DNA of 64,000 nucleotides from contig CP074381.1 of NCBI GenBank assembly GCA_022041995.1, positions 186,001-250,000 on the forward strand, given 5' to 3'. Position 1 is the first letter of the stretch. Every line of letters begins with the position of its first letter. Position numbers and translations under genes: made by a program. This DNA comes from Cupriavidus necator (GTDB lineage Bacteria > Pseudomonadota > Gammaproteobacteria > Burkholderiales > Burkholderiaceae). The notes beneath the pieces were generated by a model. It saw only the letters and a list, made by a program, of their open reading frames with translations, made no database searches and was not told the DNA's origin. Of this stretch, positions 33,234 to 43,238 are shown one piece after another.

Positions 33234-35876
33234 TCAAGTCACGGCGCTCACGAAGGCCTCGAACGCGCTGGCCTCCACCGGCGGACAGAAGAAGTGGCCT
33301 TGCCCGTAGTCGCAGCCGGCAGCCAGCAGGATGTCGCGCTGCGACTCGGTCTCGACGCCCTCGGCAATCACGCGGATGCGCAGTGCATGCGCCATGCTGA
33401 TGATGGCGTGGCACAAGGCCACGTCGTCCGGGCCCCGCGTCAGCGAGCGGATGAAGGACTGGTCGATCTTGATGTAGTCGATGTCCAGGCGCCGCAGGTA
33501 CGACAAGGACGAGTAGCCGGTGCCGAAGTCGTCGAGCGCGATCTCGATGCCGGACGCCTGGAAGCGGGAGAGCTGGTCCATGACATCGGCGTTCTGCTCC
33601 ATCAGCGAGCCTTCGGTGATCTCGATGACGAGGCTGCCCACCGGCACGTTCCTGCGCTCGATCATGCTGGACCAGGACTCGGGCCCGCTTGCAGGCGCGC
33701 AGAACTCCACTGGTGATTTGTTGACCGAGATCTGGAAGCCCTTGCCCAGCAGCACCTGCCAGCGCGCAAGCTGGTCCAGCGCTTCCGTCAGCACCCAGCG
33801 GCCGATGTCGATGATGAGGCCGGATTCCTCCGCAACGGCAATGAAATCGGCCGGGTGGATCGGCCCGCGCACCGGATGGTTCCAGCGAATCAGGGCCTCG
33901 GCCTTGCAGACCTTGCCCGTGCGCAGATTGACAATGGGCTGGTAGTGCAGCACGAACTGCCCGGACGCCAGCGCCGTGCGCAGGTCCTGCGTGATGCGCA
34001 GGCGCTCCCTCTCCGCCTGCAGCAGCGCCTGGGTGAAGACCTTCCAGCGATTGCGGCCCTCATCCTTGGCGGCAAACATCGCGTGGTCGGCGCACACCAG
34101 CAGGGCCTCGGCGTTGTCGGCGTCCTTGGGCCAGGTGGCCACGCCGATGCTGGCCGACACCACCACCAGCTCGCCGGCCAGGCGGTAAGGCGCGGCAATC
34201 CGCTCCAGGATCGCCTGGGCAATGTCCTCGGCAACGCCGGCATCGCCCACCGCGGGCAGGATCACGGTGAACTCGTCGCCGGCCAGCCGCGCCACGGTAT
34301 CCGACGCGCGCACCGATGCCGAAATGCGCCGCACCGCCTCCAGCAGCAACAGGTCACCCTGGTCGTGGCCGAGGGTATCGTTCACTTCCTTGAAGCGATC
34401 CAGGTCGATGAACAGCAGCGCCAGCACATCCGGCGTGCCGCGCGAACGCTCAATCTCCTGCTCCAGCCGGTCGAAGAACAGGCGGCGGTTGGGCAGATCC
34501 GTGAGCGCATCGAAATTCGCCTGGTGCCGGATGACTTCCTCCGCCTGGCGCTTCTCGGTCATGTCATGGATCAGCGCAACGCGGCGGCGCTCGCCGTACG
34601 CGTGGGCCAGGTAGGTATCCACAGTCAGGTAGGCGGGAAACTCGCTGCCGTCCTTGCGGCGGATCGAGAATTCGCCGCTCCATTTGCCCTTGGCTGCCAC
34701 GGTGGCCCGCAGGCGTTCGACCAGCCCTGCCGCATTGCCTGCCCCGCTGATGCTATAGCCCGAGCGGCCCTTGATCTCCGCGGGTGTATAGCCGGTGGCG
34801 GCGGCAAAGGCCGGATTCACGTCAATGATGGTGCCATCAAGCGACGTCACCACCATGGCCTCGCTGCTGGACGAATAGACCAGCGAAGCCAGCCGCATCT
34901 CCTCCATATGGCGCCGTCGCTCCGCTATGGAGCGGCGCAGGCTGTAGTACAACAGGCCAAGCAGCAGCGTGGAAGCAATGGCGCCGGCCAAGGTAACGCG
35001 GCGATAAACCTCGTAGGGCGCCAGCACCAGGCCGACCGACTCGCCCACCACGAAATTGAGCCCGAACTCCGGCGCACGGTAGTAGCCGAAGACCCGCTCC
35101 ACGCCTTCGGACCCCGACACTGCCCGATAACTACCAGACTGGGGCGAGTCGCTGGCGAGGTACGGCCTGTTGCTGACCGCCCTGGCCAGCGTGCCCTCCA
35201 GGGCCGGCACGCGCGCAATGACCTGGCCGGAAGTCTTGATGACCGAGGCCACTTCGCCATCGCGGTTAGTGAACGCCTGCGCAAAGCTGGCGAACTGCTC
35301 CGGACTGACCGAGACCACGATGACCCCATCGAAGCTGCCCGCGCGCAGGATGGGGCGCGTGAACTGGATCGACCATTTGCGCGAGACCTTGCCCTTCACC
35401 GGGTCGCTGATGAACAGCATGTCGCGCCCGTTCGCGTTCTGATGGACTCGGAAATGCTCGCGCCCGCTCAGGTCGATCTTCTCGCCGGGTGCGGGCGGGG
35501 CGATGGACGAGTAGATGAGCAGGCCATGCTTGTCGATCACTGACACCTGAAACGACAGGTCTACCACCAGGTTCTCACGCTCACGCACCATGTCGATGAA
35601 CCCCGGCTCGCTGACCAGCCAACTGGCCCGCAGGTCGAGGAGGAACTCGGACAGCCGCAGGATGTTGGATTTCGAGTATGCGGCGAACGCCCGGGCCTCC
35701 GCCTGGGTACGCTGCGCGGCGTCGTGCAGCAAGCGATCCCGCTCGCTCACGAGCTGAAACGCAGCGAACGCCCATGTTGCAATCAGCCACGCCGCCGCCC
35801 CCAGGTTCAACGGGGAAAAGACCTGGCGCAGGCGCTGCAGCGCCTTGCCATATCGGGTGGTCGAGCGTTCTGGCAT
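33234..35876 (-). CDS. Membrane GGDEF-EAL protein with sensory and PAS domains
   Basis: 880 residues. Two TM segments (~25-45 and ~290-310) bracket a periplasmic dCache/CHASE-like sensor. A PAS domain (~330-440), a GGDEF domain and an EAL domain follow. The GGDEF motif reads AGDEF (~533), so the first Gly is Ala; cyclase activity is uncertain. The EAL side looks intact (EALIRW ~660, DDFGTGYSSLSYLRRL, EGVETESQ). It would make or break c-di-GMP in response to an external signal. It has no operon partner. Confidence 0.92.
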   Translation of the reverse strand: MPERSTTRYGKALQRLRQVFSPLNLGAAAWLIATWAFAAFQLVSERDRLLHDAAQRTQAEARAFAAYSKSNILRLSEFLLDLRASWLVSEPGFIDMVRERENLVVDLSFQVSVIDKHGLLIYSSIAPPAPGEKIDLSGREHFRVHQNANGRDMLFISDPVKGKVSRKWSIQFTRPILRAGSFDGVIVVSVSPEQFASFAQAFTNRDGEVASVIKTSGQVIARVPALEGTLARAVSNRPYLASDSPQSGSYRAVSGSEGVERVFGYYRAPEFGLNFVVGESVGLVLAPYEVYRRVTLAGAIASTLLLGLLYYSLRRSIAERRRHMEEMRLASLVYSSSSEAMVVTSLDGTIIDVNPAFAAATGYTPAEIKGRSGYSISGAGNAAGLVERLRATVAAKGKWSGEFSIRRKDGSEFPAYLTVDTYLAHAYGERRRVALIHDMTEKRQAEEVIRHQANFDALTDLPNRRLFFDRLEQEIERSRGTPDVLALLFIDLDRFKEVNDTLGHDQGDLLLLEAVRRISASVRASDTVARLAGDEFTVILPAVGDAGVAEDIAQAILERIAAPYRLAGELVVVSASIGVATWPKDADNAEALLVCADHAMFAAKDEGRNRWKVFTQALLQAERERLRITQDLRTALASGQFVLHYQPIVNLRTGKVCKAEALIRWNHPVRGPIHPADFIAVAEESGLIIDIGRWVLTEALDQLARWQVLLGKGFQISVNKSPVEFCAPASGPESWSSMIERRNVPVGSLVIEITEGSLMEQNADVMDQLSRFQASGIEIALDDFGTGYSSLSYLRRLDIDYIKIDQSFIRSLTRGPDDVALCHAIISMAHALRIRVIAEGVETESQRDILLAAGCDYGQGHFFCPPVEASAFEAFVSAVT

Positions 35877-36325
35877 CAGGGTATCGCAGCGCAGCGAAGA
35901 ATCGACATCGATAGCAGGCTAGTCGAGGTCAGCGAACCAGACAAGCAGCACGCACTCTAGTCCCGTGCTCACCGCGTGGAGCCGGGCCGGTGTGCGCCGA
36001 AAGCGTCACGTCGTGATCATGCCCCGCTGGACTCGTGGGCACGTGGGCCTCGTTACCGGACATGGCCCGCCTCATGCGAAGTAAGCCTTCGTATATCGGC
36101 GACCACGCGAATGTGCAAAGGCTGGCCGGCATGGATTATGGCAACTATGTGCCATTCCGGCCTGATTGACGCCCCCAAAAGGGGGCTAAGGCATTTTCGC
36201 CACAGACATTGCGGCGCCGCTGTCTTGAGACCTGCCCATTACTACGCGCTGACGACAAGGATGGAGTCCTGCCAAATTGGCGAGGCTCTCATTGTCGCGG
36301 CTAGTAATGGAGGTGCGGGCGGGAT
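35877..36325. other. Gene-free interval between GGDEF-EAL and YdcF genes
   Basis: About 450 bp with no supported gene. It contains the GGDEF-EAL promoter region and a small GC hairpin at 36171-36186. Confidence 0.5.
36171..36186. terminator. Short GC hairpin, possible terminator
   Basis: GCCCCC (36171-36176) and GGGGGC (36181-36186) flank AAAA. The stem is only six pairs and the T-tract after it (TAAGGCATTTTC) is weak, so termination is a guess. Confidence 0.35.
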
Positions 36326-37186
36326 TCAATACTCCTGCAATACCCACCCACTGATCGCCGCGAAGTATTCGCGGAGCCAGGCGTTATATCGAAGATAGAG
36401 CGGCGTCGCGGCCCCTACCCCAACCACCGCTCCAAATCCCGCCTTCCGCGCAATCCGCACCGCACGGCGCACGTGGAAATCGCTCGTCACCACTACAACC
36501 GGCTCTGCGGCCGCAACGCCCTGCGCTTCAAGCAGCCGCCGGCTGAACACCATGTTCTCCTCTGTACTGGTACTCCGTCCCTCGCGGATGACCCGGTCCG
36601 GCGCCAACCCGCGCGCGATCAGGTAGTCGGCCATGATGTCGGCCTCGCGGCAGCGCAGGCCAAAGTCTTGACCGCCGCTTACCACGACCTTGCCCTGCGG
36701 CCAGCGGCGTGCTTGTGCCAGCCCCTGGTCCAGCCGCGCCATCAGCGTGGCTGAGGCCTGACAGTTCGGCGTGCCGGAACCGAGCACGATGATGGCTGCC
36801 GGCGGCGGTCCGCTGAACCTGGCGGCATCCGTGCCGCTGTGGATGCCATAGAAGAACAGTGCCACCGTGACCAGCCACGCGACAAACGCTGTCCAGCCTG
36901 CCGCCCATATCCGCCGGTGCCGCCGGCTCGCCGCGCGCCAACGCGCCACGGCGTGCCAGCGCCATGACAGGGCGAGAAAGGCAGCGCCGATCGCCAGGGG
37001 CAGGACAACGCCAAAGTTGAACAGGCCCATCAGCATCAGCACGATGGCGTCGCCAGCCAGCAATGCGCCAGCCAATGCCAGGCCGATGCGCCACCATGGG
37101 GAGCCTGCCTTCGTCATGCCCTGCGTTGTTGTGCGTGCCAAGATCGTCCTGTGCGTTGAACTCAGAGGCGTGAAGCATACCGTCAT
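36326..37186 (-). CDS. YdcF/SanA-family (DUF218) membrane protein
   Basis: Up to 286 residues; an internal ATG at 37117 (MTKAGSPWWRIGLALAG) may be the real start. There are three or four hydrophobic segments early. The DUF218 fold follows: IIVLGSGTPNCQAS, VVVSGGQDFG, EADIMADYLIARG, STSTEENMVFSRRLL and VVVTSDFHVRRA. This family includes SanA and YdcF, linked to envelope integrity. The active chemistry is not settled. A shorter broken copy of the DUF218 region lies at 48.4 kb. Confidence 0.85.
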   Translation of the reverse strand: MTVCFTPLSSTHRTILARTTTQGMTKAGSPWWRIGLALAGALLAGDAIVLMLMGLFNFGVVLPLAIGAAFLALSWRWHAVARWRAASRRHRRIWAAGWTAFVAWLVTVALFFYGIHSGTDAARFSGPPPAAIIVLGSGTPNCQASATLMARLDQGLAQARRWPQGKVVVSGGQDFGLRCREADIMADYLIARGLAPDRVIREGRSTSTEENMVFSRRLLEAQGVAAAEPVVVVTSDFHVRRAVRIARKAGFGAVVGVGAATPLYLRYNAWLREYFAAISGWVLQEY

Positions 37187-37220
37187 CGGTCTGGCGCATC
37201 GAGCGCGGCCATCGCCACGG

Positions 37221-37556
37221 TCACTCAGGCTCGATGTCCGCCGTCCTGGTCCATGCAGCCCGACGCTCCCGATACGCCAGCCTGTGCGCGCGCAAGACCG
37301 CCGGCGCCATGGTCTGCGGCGTCATCCCCTGTCGCGCCAGCGCCTGGCGGACGGTGGGGTCGGTGACGGCATCGTTCACCAGTGCGCGCATCCGTTTGAC
37401 CACCGCCGGAGCCGCCGGCAGCGAGTCCAAGAAGGCGAGCAGGATCTGGCCGCCGATCAACGGGCTGCTCTGCGGCACCAGCAGGATCGTTGCGAAGGTT
37501 CCGAATATGCCGGTCCAGACGAAATCCCGCACGGGACCCCAGCGGGCGCCTGGCAT
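37221..37556 (-). CDS. Hypothetical protein, possibly a TctC/Bug-like remnant
   Basis: 111 residues. The C-terminal half (AVTDPTVRQALARQGMTPQT) resembles the end of TctC/Bug tricarboxylate-binding proteins, but the N-terminal part (VWTGIFGTFATILLVPQ) is not a normal Bug core. It may be a degraded gene. The ribosome site is too close to the ATG. Low certainty. Confidence 0.35.
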   Translation of the reverse strand: MPGARWGPVRDFVWTGIFGTFATILLVPQSSPLIGGQILLAFLDSLPAAPAVVKRMRALVNDAVTDPTVRQALARQGMTPQTMAPAVLRAHRLAYRERRAAWTRTADIEPE

Positions 37557-37840
37557 CCTGCGCTGGCGTGACCCTCGCTCAGCCCGGCGGCCATCAGCAT
37601 CGAAAGAATGCTGACGAGGCTAGGCGTCAGAGATTGTGGGGTAGCGATATGTCGACGGCATCAACGAGATACCCTGCCTGCAGCGCTTCCGGAGGGTCCG
37701 CAGCCCCGTCGCCAAGGAAACGAAAGGCTTGCTCGGGACTACGAAAGGCGCCCCGGATGTCTCTGAAGGCATGGCCTACATCGCCCTGGGCGGCCCGCTT
37801 CTACGCAAGGTCGCCCATCCGGAATGCTTCAACCAGCCGC

Positions 37841-38190
37841 TTAGTCGTGGTCGTGATCCCCGTGGTGACCGTGGTGACCGTTGTGATGATGCTTGTCGTA
37901 ATGCGGGTGATGGTGGTGGTTCCACTCGTCGCGGCCCCACCAGCGGCGGCCGTCCCAATAGCGGTCGCCATGCCAGCCGATCACGATGACGGCCGGCCCG
38001 GCCACGACGGCGGGAGCCGGCTGATAGACCACCGGCGGCGGCTGATAAATCACCGGCGGCGGCGGGGCCGGCGCCACGTAGACCGGGGCGGGGCCACGTT
38101 CACGTCAACGTCCACGCGCGCCGCCGCGGCCGTAGAGACCGCCACGGCGAGCGCGCCGAGAGTGAGGCAAGCAGCGTAGCGTCGGGGCAT
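37841..38190 (-). CDS. His-rich secreted protein, frameshifted as read
   Basis: An ATG at 38190 with AGAGGA upstream begins a signal peptide (MPRRYAACLTLGALAVAVST). The frame is then lost near 38085-38093, where two G4 runs lie. One extra base there joins it to the rest: VYVAPAPPPPVIYQPPPVV, then GDRYWDGRRWWGRDEW and a His-rich tail (HHHHPHYDKHHHNGHHG). The whole resembles small YXWGXW/PXPV-repeat envelope proteins. The His tail may bind metals. The break is probably a sequencing error. Confidence 0.6.
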
Positions 38191-38361
38191 GATCATCCTC
38201 TTTGGAGAACCAGTACCTTTTCAATCTACGACGGAAACCTCGTGCGCCATGTGTGCATAAGCAGCTTTCGTGATGCCGATAGCGCGGGGATTTGAGCAAG
38301 AACGGTGATGGACGCTAGAGGGGTTCCCTCAGGGAGCGTGCGCGCACGCGCCTGAGGGAAG

Positions 38362-38961
38362 ATGTCGCCTTTATTGTGTCGAGCAATGAAGGAGACCTCA
38401 GCAGTGTGCCATGCCTTGCTACAAACGCCGGCGTTTTTTGCCCTGTTACGCCGGATCGACGAAGACCTGATGACGGTGGCGCGGGACAGGGGCTGCTGCC
38501 ATTGCAGCTCTGTGCTGCACAGTGCCAACTATCCGCGTAAGCCACGCGGATGCCCACCGGCAGCACACCCGGACTGCGCTACGCGCCTGAGCCTGTGCTG
38601 TGCCGGATGCCGCAAACGCATGACGCCCGATTCGGTGCGTTTCCTCGGCCGGCGCGTCTGGCTGACCATTATCCTGGTACTGCGATCGAGTCGTGCCCAT
38701 GGCGCCTGCCTGGACGGCCTGCCCGCGATCAGTTGGACTACGCTCAAGCGCTGGCGTCAGTGGTGGACCGAGACCTTCCCAAAGACCCCCGCCGGCCGGT
38801 GGCTGCGTGGTCTCATCCCGCCAACGCCCGAGCCGTTCATCTATCCCGACCGCCTGCTGCAATCGGTCGAGCACAACAGCGAGGAGGAGCGCCTGGCCGC
38901 GGTATTGCGCTTGCTGCTCGGGCCCGGCCTGACCACGCAGGCTGAGGGATGCGCCAGATAG
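38362..38961 (+). CDS. Cys-rich accessory protein of the DDE transposon
   Basis: 199 residues. A zinc-ribbon-like set of Cys residues (GCCHCSSVLHSANY, then CCAGCRKRMTPDSV) is followed by a basic aromatic region (TTLKRWRQWWTETF). GAGGG lies just before the ATG at 38362; an ATG at 38386 is an alternative. Position directly before a transposase suggests a DNA-binding helper. An inverted repeat CCCTCAGG/CCTGAGGG overlaps the upstream region (38329-38356). Confidence 0.6.
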   Translation: MSPLLCRAMKETSAVCHALLQTPAFFALLRRIDEDLMTVARDRGCCHCSSVLHSANYPRKPRGCPPAAHPDCATRLSLCCAGCRKRMTPDSVRFLGRRVWLTIILVLRSSRAHGACLDGLPAISWTTLKRWRQWWTETFPKTPAGRWLRGLIPPTPEPFIYPDRLLQSVEHNSEEERLAAVLRLLLGPGLTTQAEGCAR

Positions 38962-39045
38962 GAGCTTCTCCCGCAGAACATGTCGATGGCGGGTCACTCG
39001 CACTGCCCGTAGCCTGCTCCCGTTATCCACCCCAATGGGAGAGTC

Positions 39046-40488
39046 ATGTCACTATCGATCGATCATCGCAACCGATGGGCGCGCTTGCGCTTCTCGGTCA
39101 TTGGCCCTTTGCTGGCTTCGCCGCCCGGCAAAGGCGAATTGCAGCAAGCGTTCCAGGTTCTGGCCGCCAAGGTCTGGCGGCACCCCATCACTGGCGCCGA
39201 CGTTCAGTTCGGCGCGTCCTCCATCGAACGCTGGTACTACCGGGCCCGTCATGTCCAGGACCCGGTCGATCAGCTCAAGAACCGCCTGCGCGACGATTGC
39301 GGCCACTTCGTCAGCCTGAGCCCGACCATCATCGAGGCGCTGGTGGAACAGTACCGGCAGCATCCCGGTTGGACCATGCAGTTGCATTACGACAACCTGC
39401 GCGTCGCGACCAAGGATGGTCCGGACACGCTGCCGTCCTACACCACGGTGTGTCGGTATCTGAAGGCGCATGGTCTGGTGCGCAAACCAACGCCGCGCTC
39501 GAGCACCGATGGCGCCATTGCAGCGGCGGCTCGCCGCGAGGCACGCGAGGTGCGCAGCTACGAAGTCGACCACGTGGCCGCCCTCTGGCATCTGGACTTC
39601 CACCATGGTTCACGCAAGGTGCTCACCCCTGATGGGCAATGGCACAAGCCGCTGCTGCTCTGCATTATGGACGACCATTCCCGGCTGGTCTGCCACCTGC
39701 AGTGGTTCCTTGATGAGACCACCGCGTCGCTGGTGCACGGCGTCTCGCAGGCCATCATGAAGCGGGGCCTGCCGCGGGCGATCATGACCGACAACGGCGC
39801 GGCCATGATCGCCGACGAGTTCGTCGAGGGGCTGGCCAGCCTGGGCATCCTGCACCAAACCACCTTGCCGTATAGCCCATACCAGAATGCCAAGCAGGAG
39901 CGCTTCTGGGGGCAGCTCGAATCGCGGCTGATGGCCATGCTCGAAGGCGAATCGCACCTGACCCTGGAGCAGTTGAACCTCGCCACGCAGGCCTGGGTCG
40001 AGCAGGAATACCACCACAAGGAACATGCCGAGCTCGAAGCGACGCCCCTGCAGCGCTACCTGTCCTGTGCCGACGTCTCGCGCCCCAGTCCCGAGGCGCT
40101 GGCCTTGCGTCGCGCCTTCCGTATCCGCAAGCATCGCATGCAGCGCAGAACCGATGGCACCTGTACGCTGGACAGCGTGCGCTTCGAGCTCCCCGGCGCT
40201 TACCGCCACCTCGAGCAAGTCTGCTTGAGCTACGCGCGCTGGGATCTCTCTCAGGTCGACCTGATCAATGCGCGCACCGGCGCGATCCTGGCCGCCGTGT
40301 TCCCGCTGGACAAGTCGGCCAATGCCGACGCACGGCGCGCGCAGCTCACGTCAAAGGGAGCGGCGCCCGCTAACGAGCAACCTGCTCAGACTGGCACTGC
40401 ACCGCTGCTGCGTCAGTTGCTTGCCGAACACGCTGCCACCGGCCTGCCGCCGGCCTATCTCCCACCCGCTGCACCCACCAAGCCATGA
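39046..40488 (+). CDS. DDE transposase with rve core and Mu-type C-terminus
   Basis: 480 residues. An N-terminal HTH region (SIERWYYRARHVQDPVDQLK) precedes the integrase core. The acidic triad is visible in LWHLDFHHGSR, AIMTDNGAAMI and PYQNAKQERFWGQ. A C-terminal beta-barrel like that of Mu/TniA transposases follows (GTCTLDSVRFELPGAY). Its stop overlaps the ATPase start (ATGA). Transposase plus ATPase resembles a reduced Tn7/IS21-like logic. Confidence 0.87.
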   Translation: MSLSIDHRNRWARLRFSVIGPLLASPPGKGELQQAFQVLAAKVWRHPITGADVQFGASSIERWYYRARHVQDPVDQLKNRLRDDCGHFVSLSPTIIEALVEQYRQHPGWTMQLHYDNLRVATKDGPDTLPSYTTVCRYLKAHGLVRKPTPRSSTDGAIAAAARREAREVRSYEVDHVAALWHLDFHHGSRKVLTPDGQWHKPLLLCIMDDHSRLVCHLQWFLDETTASLVHGVSQAIMKRGLPRAIMTDNGAAMIADEFVEGLASLGILHQTTLPYSPYQNAKQERFWGQLESRLMAMLEGESHLTLEQLNLATQAWVEQEYHHKEHAELEATPLQRYLSCADVSRPSPEALALRRAFRIRKHRMQRRTDGTCTLDSVRFELPGAYRHLEQVCLSYARWDLSQVDLINARTGAILAAVFPLDKSANADARRAQLTSKGAAPANEQPAQTGTAPLLRQLLAEHAATGLPPAYLPPAAPTKP

Positions 40489-41028
40489 TGCAACCCAACC
40501 TGCTGGCCTTGTACGGCCTGAAGTTCAACCCCTTCGCCCAGGACATCCCCGTCGAGGCCGTGTTCGTACCACCTAAGCTCGATCACTTCTGCTGGCGCAT
40601 CGAGAACGGTATGGCCCGCGAAGGCGGCTTCGCCATGGTGCATGGCGACCCTGGCTGCGGCAAGAGCGTCACGCTGCGCCTGCTTCATCAGCGCCTCATG
40701 CGCGTCCCCGATCTGATGGTCGGCTCGATCGCCCACCCGCAGAGCAATCTGGCGGACTTCTACCGCGAGCTCAGCGACATCTTTACCGTACCGCTCAAGC
40801 CCCACAACCGATGGGGTGGCTTCAAGGCGCTGCGCGAGCGCTGGCTCGCCCACATGGAGGCCAGCCGCCGTCGCTGCGTGCTGCTCATTGACTAATGTGG
40901 AGCACTCCGATATGTGGAGTGTCCTGATTCTGTCCCGCAGTTGGAAGCGATTGCACGGCCCCTACTCAACATAACTCGGCCATACGGCGTATGGTGGGAT
41001 CTCCATTTAGACCTTGATGGAGGCCATG

Positions 41029-42270
41029 ATGCTAGAGCAAATCTTTCCCAGAGGTCACCGGTCTTACCTCCAGTCACCCGTCGCCAACCTGCTTGAGGAC
41101 TTCGCCCGATGGCTTGTCGACGAGGGCTATATGGGCAGGACACTTCACGGCCATCTTTTTCGTCTGAAGCAGACACTTGAGGGTGCTGGGAACATAACTG
41201 CAGAATCGAAGTTCTCGGCTGCGGACCTTGGCGCGTTGTTCGCAATGCCATCCGCAGAACTGCGGGTACAGAAGCCATACCGACACACGCAGCACCGCTT
41301 CGAGCGTTTCCTTTTGATGCGAGGTGACTTGTTGCCCTCTTCTCGCACTGGGCGCTTCGACACAGTACTCGATGCATACCGCGACTCGCTGGTCGATCAA
41401 CGCGGCATGTCGGCTTCGACCGTCCGCAACCACATGCGTACGGCCATGGCCTTTTTGCACGACGCGGTTGCCCCGGAGACTCCTCTTGCGGGAATGTCGA
41501 TGCAAACCGTGGATCGCTTTGTGGCGGTTTCGGGTGAGCACATGAGCAGGCAGAGCTTGCAACATGTGGTCGCGCATCTACGGTCGTTCCTCTTGTTCTT
41601 GTACACCCGTGGCTATATCCACGAGCGCATCGGAACGATCGACACCCCGCGTGCGTATCGCGACGAATTGCCACCACGCGCACTCCCTTGGAACGACGTT
41701 CTCGCGCTACTTCGTTCCATCGATCGGTCAAGCATGATTGGCTGCCGCGACCATGCGATTCTCTATCTGATGGCGCACTACGGCTTGCGGCCTGTGGAGA
41801 TCGCCGCATTGCAGCTGGACTCGATCGACTGGACGCAAAGGACTTTGCGCGTGCAGCAACGCAAGACTCGTTCGGAGCTTCTCCTTCCGTTGTCCATTCA
41901 GGCCACCCGCGTACTCAAACGTTATCTGAAGGTCGGCAGGCCAGTTGCCCGCGGTCGAACGGATTTGTTTCTGCGGGCGCATCGGCCAGCAACTGCATTG
42001 TGCCCCACGGCGGTCAACGAGATATATCAGAGTTGCACGCGCGCGAGCGGACTGCCTCTACAAGGAAGCTCCGCCTATAGCCTGCGCCACGCCTTCGCAA
42101 TGCGGCTATTGAACCGTGGCGTCGGCCTCAAGGCAATAGGCGACCTGCTGGGCCATCGATCCCTGGAAAGCACATGCGTTTATCTTCGTCTGCAAACGGA
42201 GGTTTTAAGAGAGGTCGGCCTTTCGCTACCGCCAGCAATCACGAACACTCTGCCGCGGAGGTTGTCATGA
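41029..42270 (+). CDS. ritA: RIT tyrosine recombinase A
   Basis: Start taken at 41029, with GGAGG five bases upstream (MLEQIFPRGHRSYLQSPVAN), 413 residues. The catalytic domain shows MAHYGLRPVEIAAL with the first Arg, SAYSLRHAFAMRLL (HxxR-type box II in order RH) and LGHRSLESTCVYLR with the final Tyr. The N-terminal SAM-like domain binds the core sites. The stop overlaps the next gene as ATGA. Confidence 0.88.
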   Translation: MLEQIFPRGHRSYLQSPVANLLEDFARWLVDEGYMGRTLHGHLFRLKQTLEGAGNITAESKFSAADLGALFAMPSAELRVQKPYRHTQHRFERFLLMRGDLLPSSRTGRFDTVLDAYRDSLVDQRGMSASTVRNHMRTAMAFLHDAVAPETPLAGMSMQTVDRFVAVSGEHMSRQSLQHVVAHLRSFLLFLYTRGYIHERIGTIDTPRAYRDELPPRALPWNDVLALLRSIDRSSMIGCRDHAILYLMAHYGLRPVEIAALQLDSIDWTQRTLRVQQRKTRSELLLPLSIQATRVLKRYLKVGRPVARGRTDLFLRAHRPATALCPTAVNEIYQSCTRASGLPLQGSSAYSLRHAFAMRLLNRGVGLKAIGDLLGHRSLESTCVYLRLQTEVLREVGLSLPPAITNTLPRRLS

Positions 42271-43238
42271 ACCAACCTCAGACCCCGCTCGATCTTGCTA
42301 TCGAGCGCTATCTTCTGCACTGGCGAGCGCTGGGCCGCCGCTACGTCAGGGAAGAGCACACCCTCAGGTCGTTGAGTCGATTCCTTAACGAGCATGGTTT
42401 CAGCGATCTAACCCAGCACGGCTTCGAGACGTGGTGCCAGGCATTCTCCTCCTTGCGAGGTATCACGCAACGGAACCAGCAACTGATTGTGTGTAAGCTG
42501 TGTCGCTTCCGGCAGCGCACCGAGCCAGACTGTTTCGTACCGGATCGACGCCGGTTTAGGCGTAGCAGTCCCCATGATCCTCCTGTTATCGTCTCCGGAA
42601 CGGAGATCGCCCGCATGCTGGATGCTTGCGATCGACTTCGCGCCACATGGCAATCCCCGCTTCGACCAGCACTATGTCGAGTGGCGGTGGTTTTGCTGTA
42701 TAGCGCCGGGCTCCGCCGTGGCGAACTCGTACGGTTGACCCTGGCCGATGTGAACGAGGCGCAAGGAGTGCTGCATATCCGTGAGTCGAAGTGTCATAAA
42801 TCACGCTTTTTGCCATTGTCGGAGGATGCGCGCGCAGAAGTTCGCCGTTATTTGCGCAAGCGACTGCAGGCGCAGTTCGACTGCGGGCTCGATGCGCCGC
42901 TGTTATGCCACTGCGTGGCAGGGTTCCACGGCTATAGCGGCGGCGGATTTCAGCACTTGTTCACGCAGGTGATGAGCTCGGCCCAGATTCAGGGTGCTGA
43001 CGGGCGCCAACCTCGCATCCTGGATCTTCGGCACAGCTTCGCCATTGGCGCTTTGCTGCGCTGGTATAAAGACGGCGCGGACGTTCAGGTCAAGCTACCC
43101 AAGCTTTCGATGTACATGGGCCACGTATCAATCCTTTCAACTGCCCACTATCTTCGGTGGACGCCCGCGCTCGCGCAAGCCGCCAGCGAACAGTTCGAAG
43201 TCGGTTTTGGCAGTCTGATCGATGGAGGTACATCATGA
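42267..43238 (+). CDS. ritB: RIT tyrosine recombinase B
   Basis: Start at 42267 within the ATGA overlap gives 323 residues (MNQPQTPLDLAIERYLLHWR). Catalytic residues are seen in YSAGLRRGELVRLTLADV, ILDLRHSFAIGALLRWY and MGHVSILSTAHYLRWT with the nucleophile Tyr. The three RIT recombinases are thought to act as one complex. Its stop overlaps the third gene (ATGA). Confidence 0.88.
   Translation: MNQPQTPLDLAIERYLLHWRALGRRYVREEHTLRSLSRFLNEHGFSDLTQHGFETWCQAFSSLRGITQRNQQLIVCKLCRFRQRTEPDCFVPDRRRFRRSSPHDPPVIVSGTEIARMLDACDRLRATWQSPLRPALCRVAVVLLYSAGLRRGELVRLTLADVNEAQGVLHIRESKCHKSRFLPLSEDARAEVRRYLRKRLQAQFDCGLDAPLLCHCVAGFHGYSGGGFQHLFTQVMSSAQIQGADGRQPRILDLRHSFAIGALLRWYKDGADVQVKLPKLSMYMGHVSILSTAHYLRWTPALAQAASEQFEVGFGSLIDGGTS

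Noticed and set aside
33855..35543. 562-residue plus-strand frame
   Set aside because: It mirrors the GGDEF-EAL gene; high GC leaves antisense frames open.
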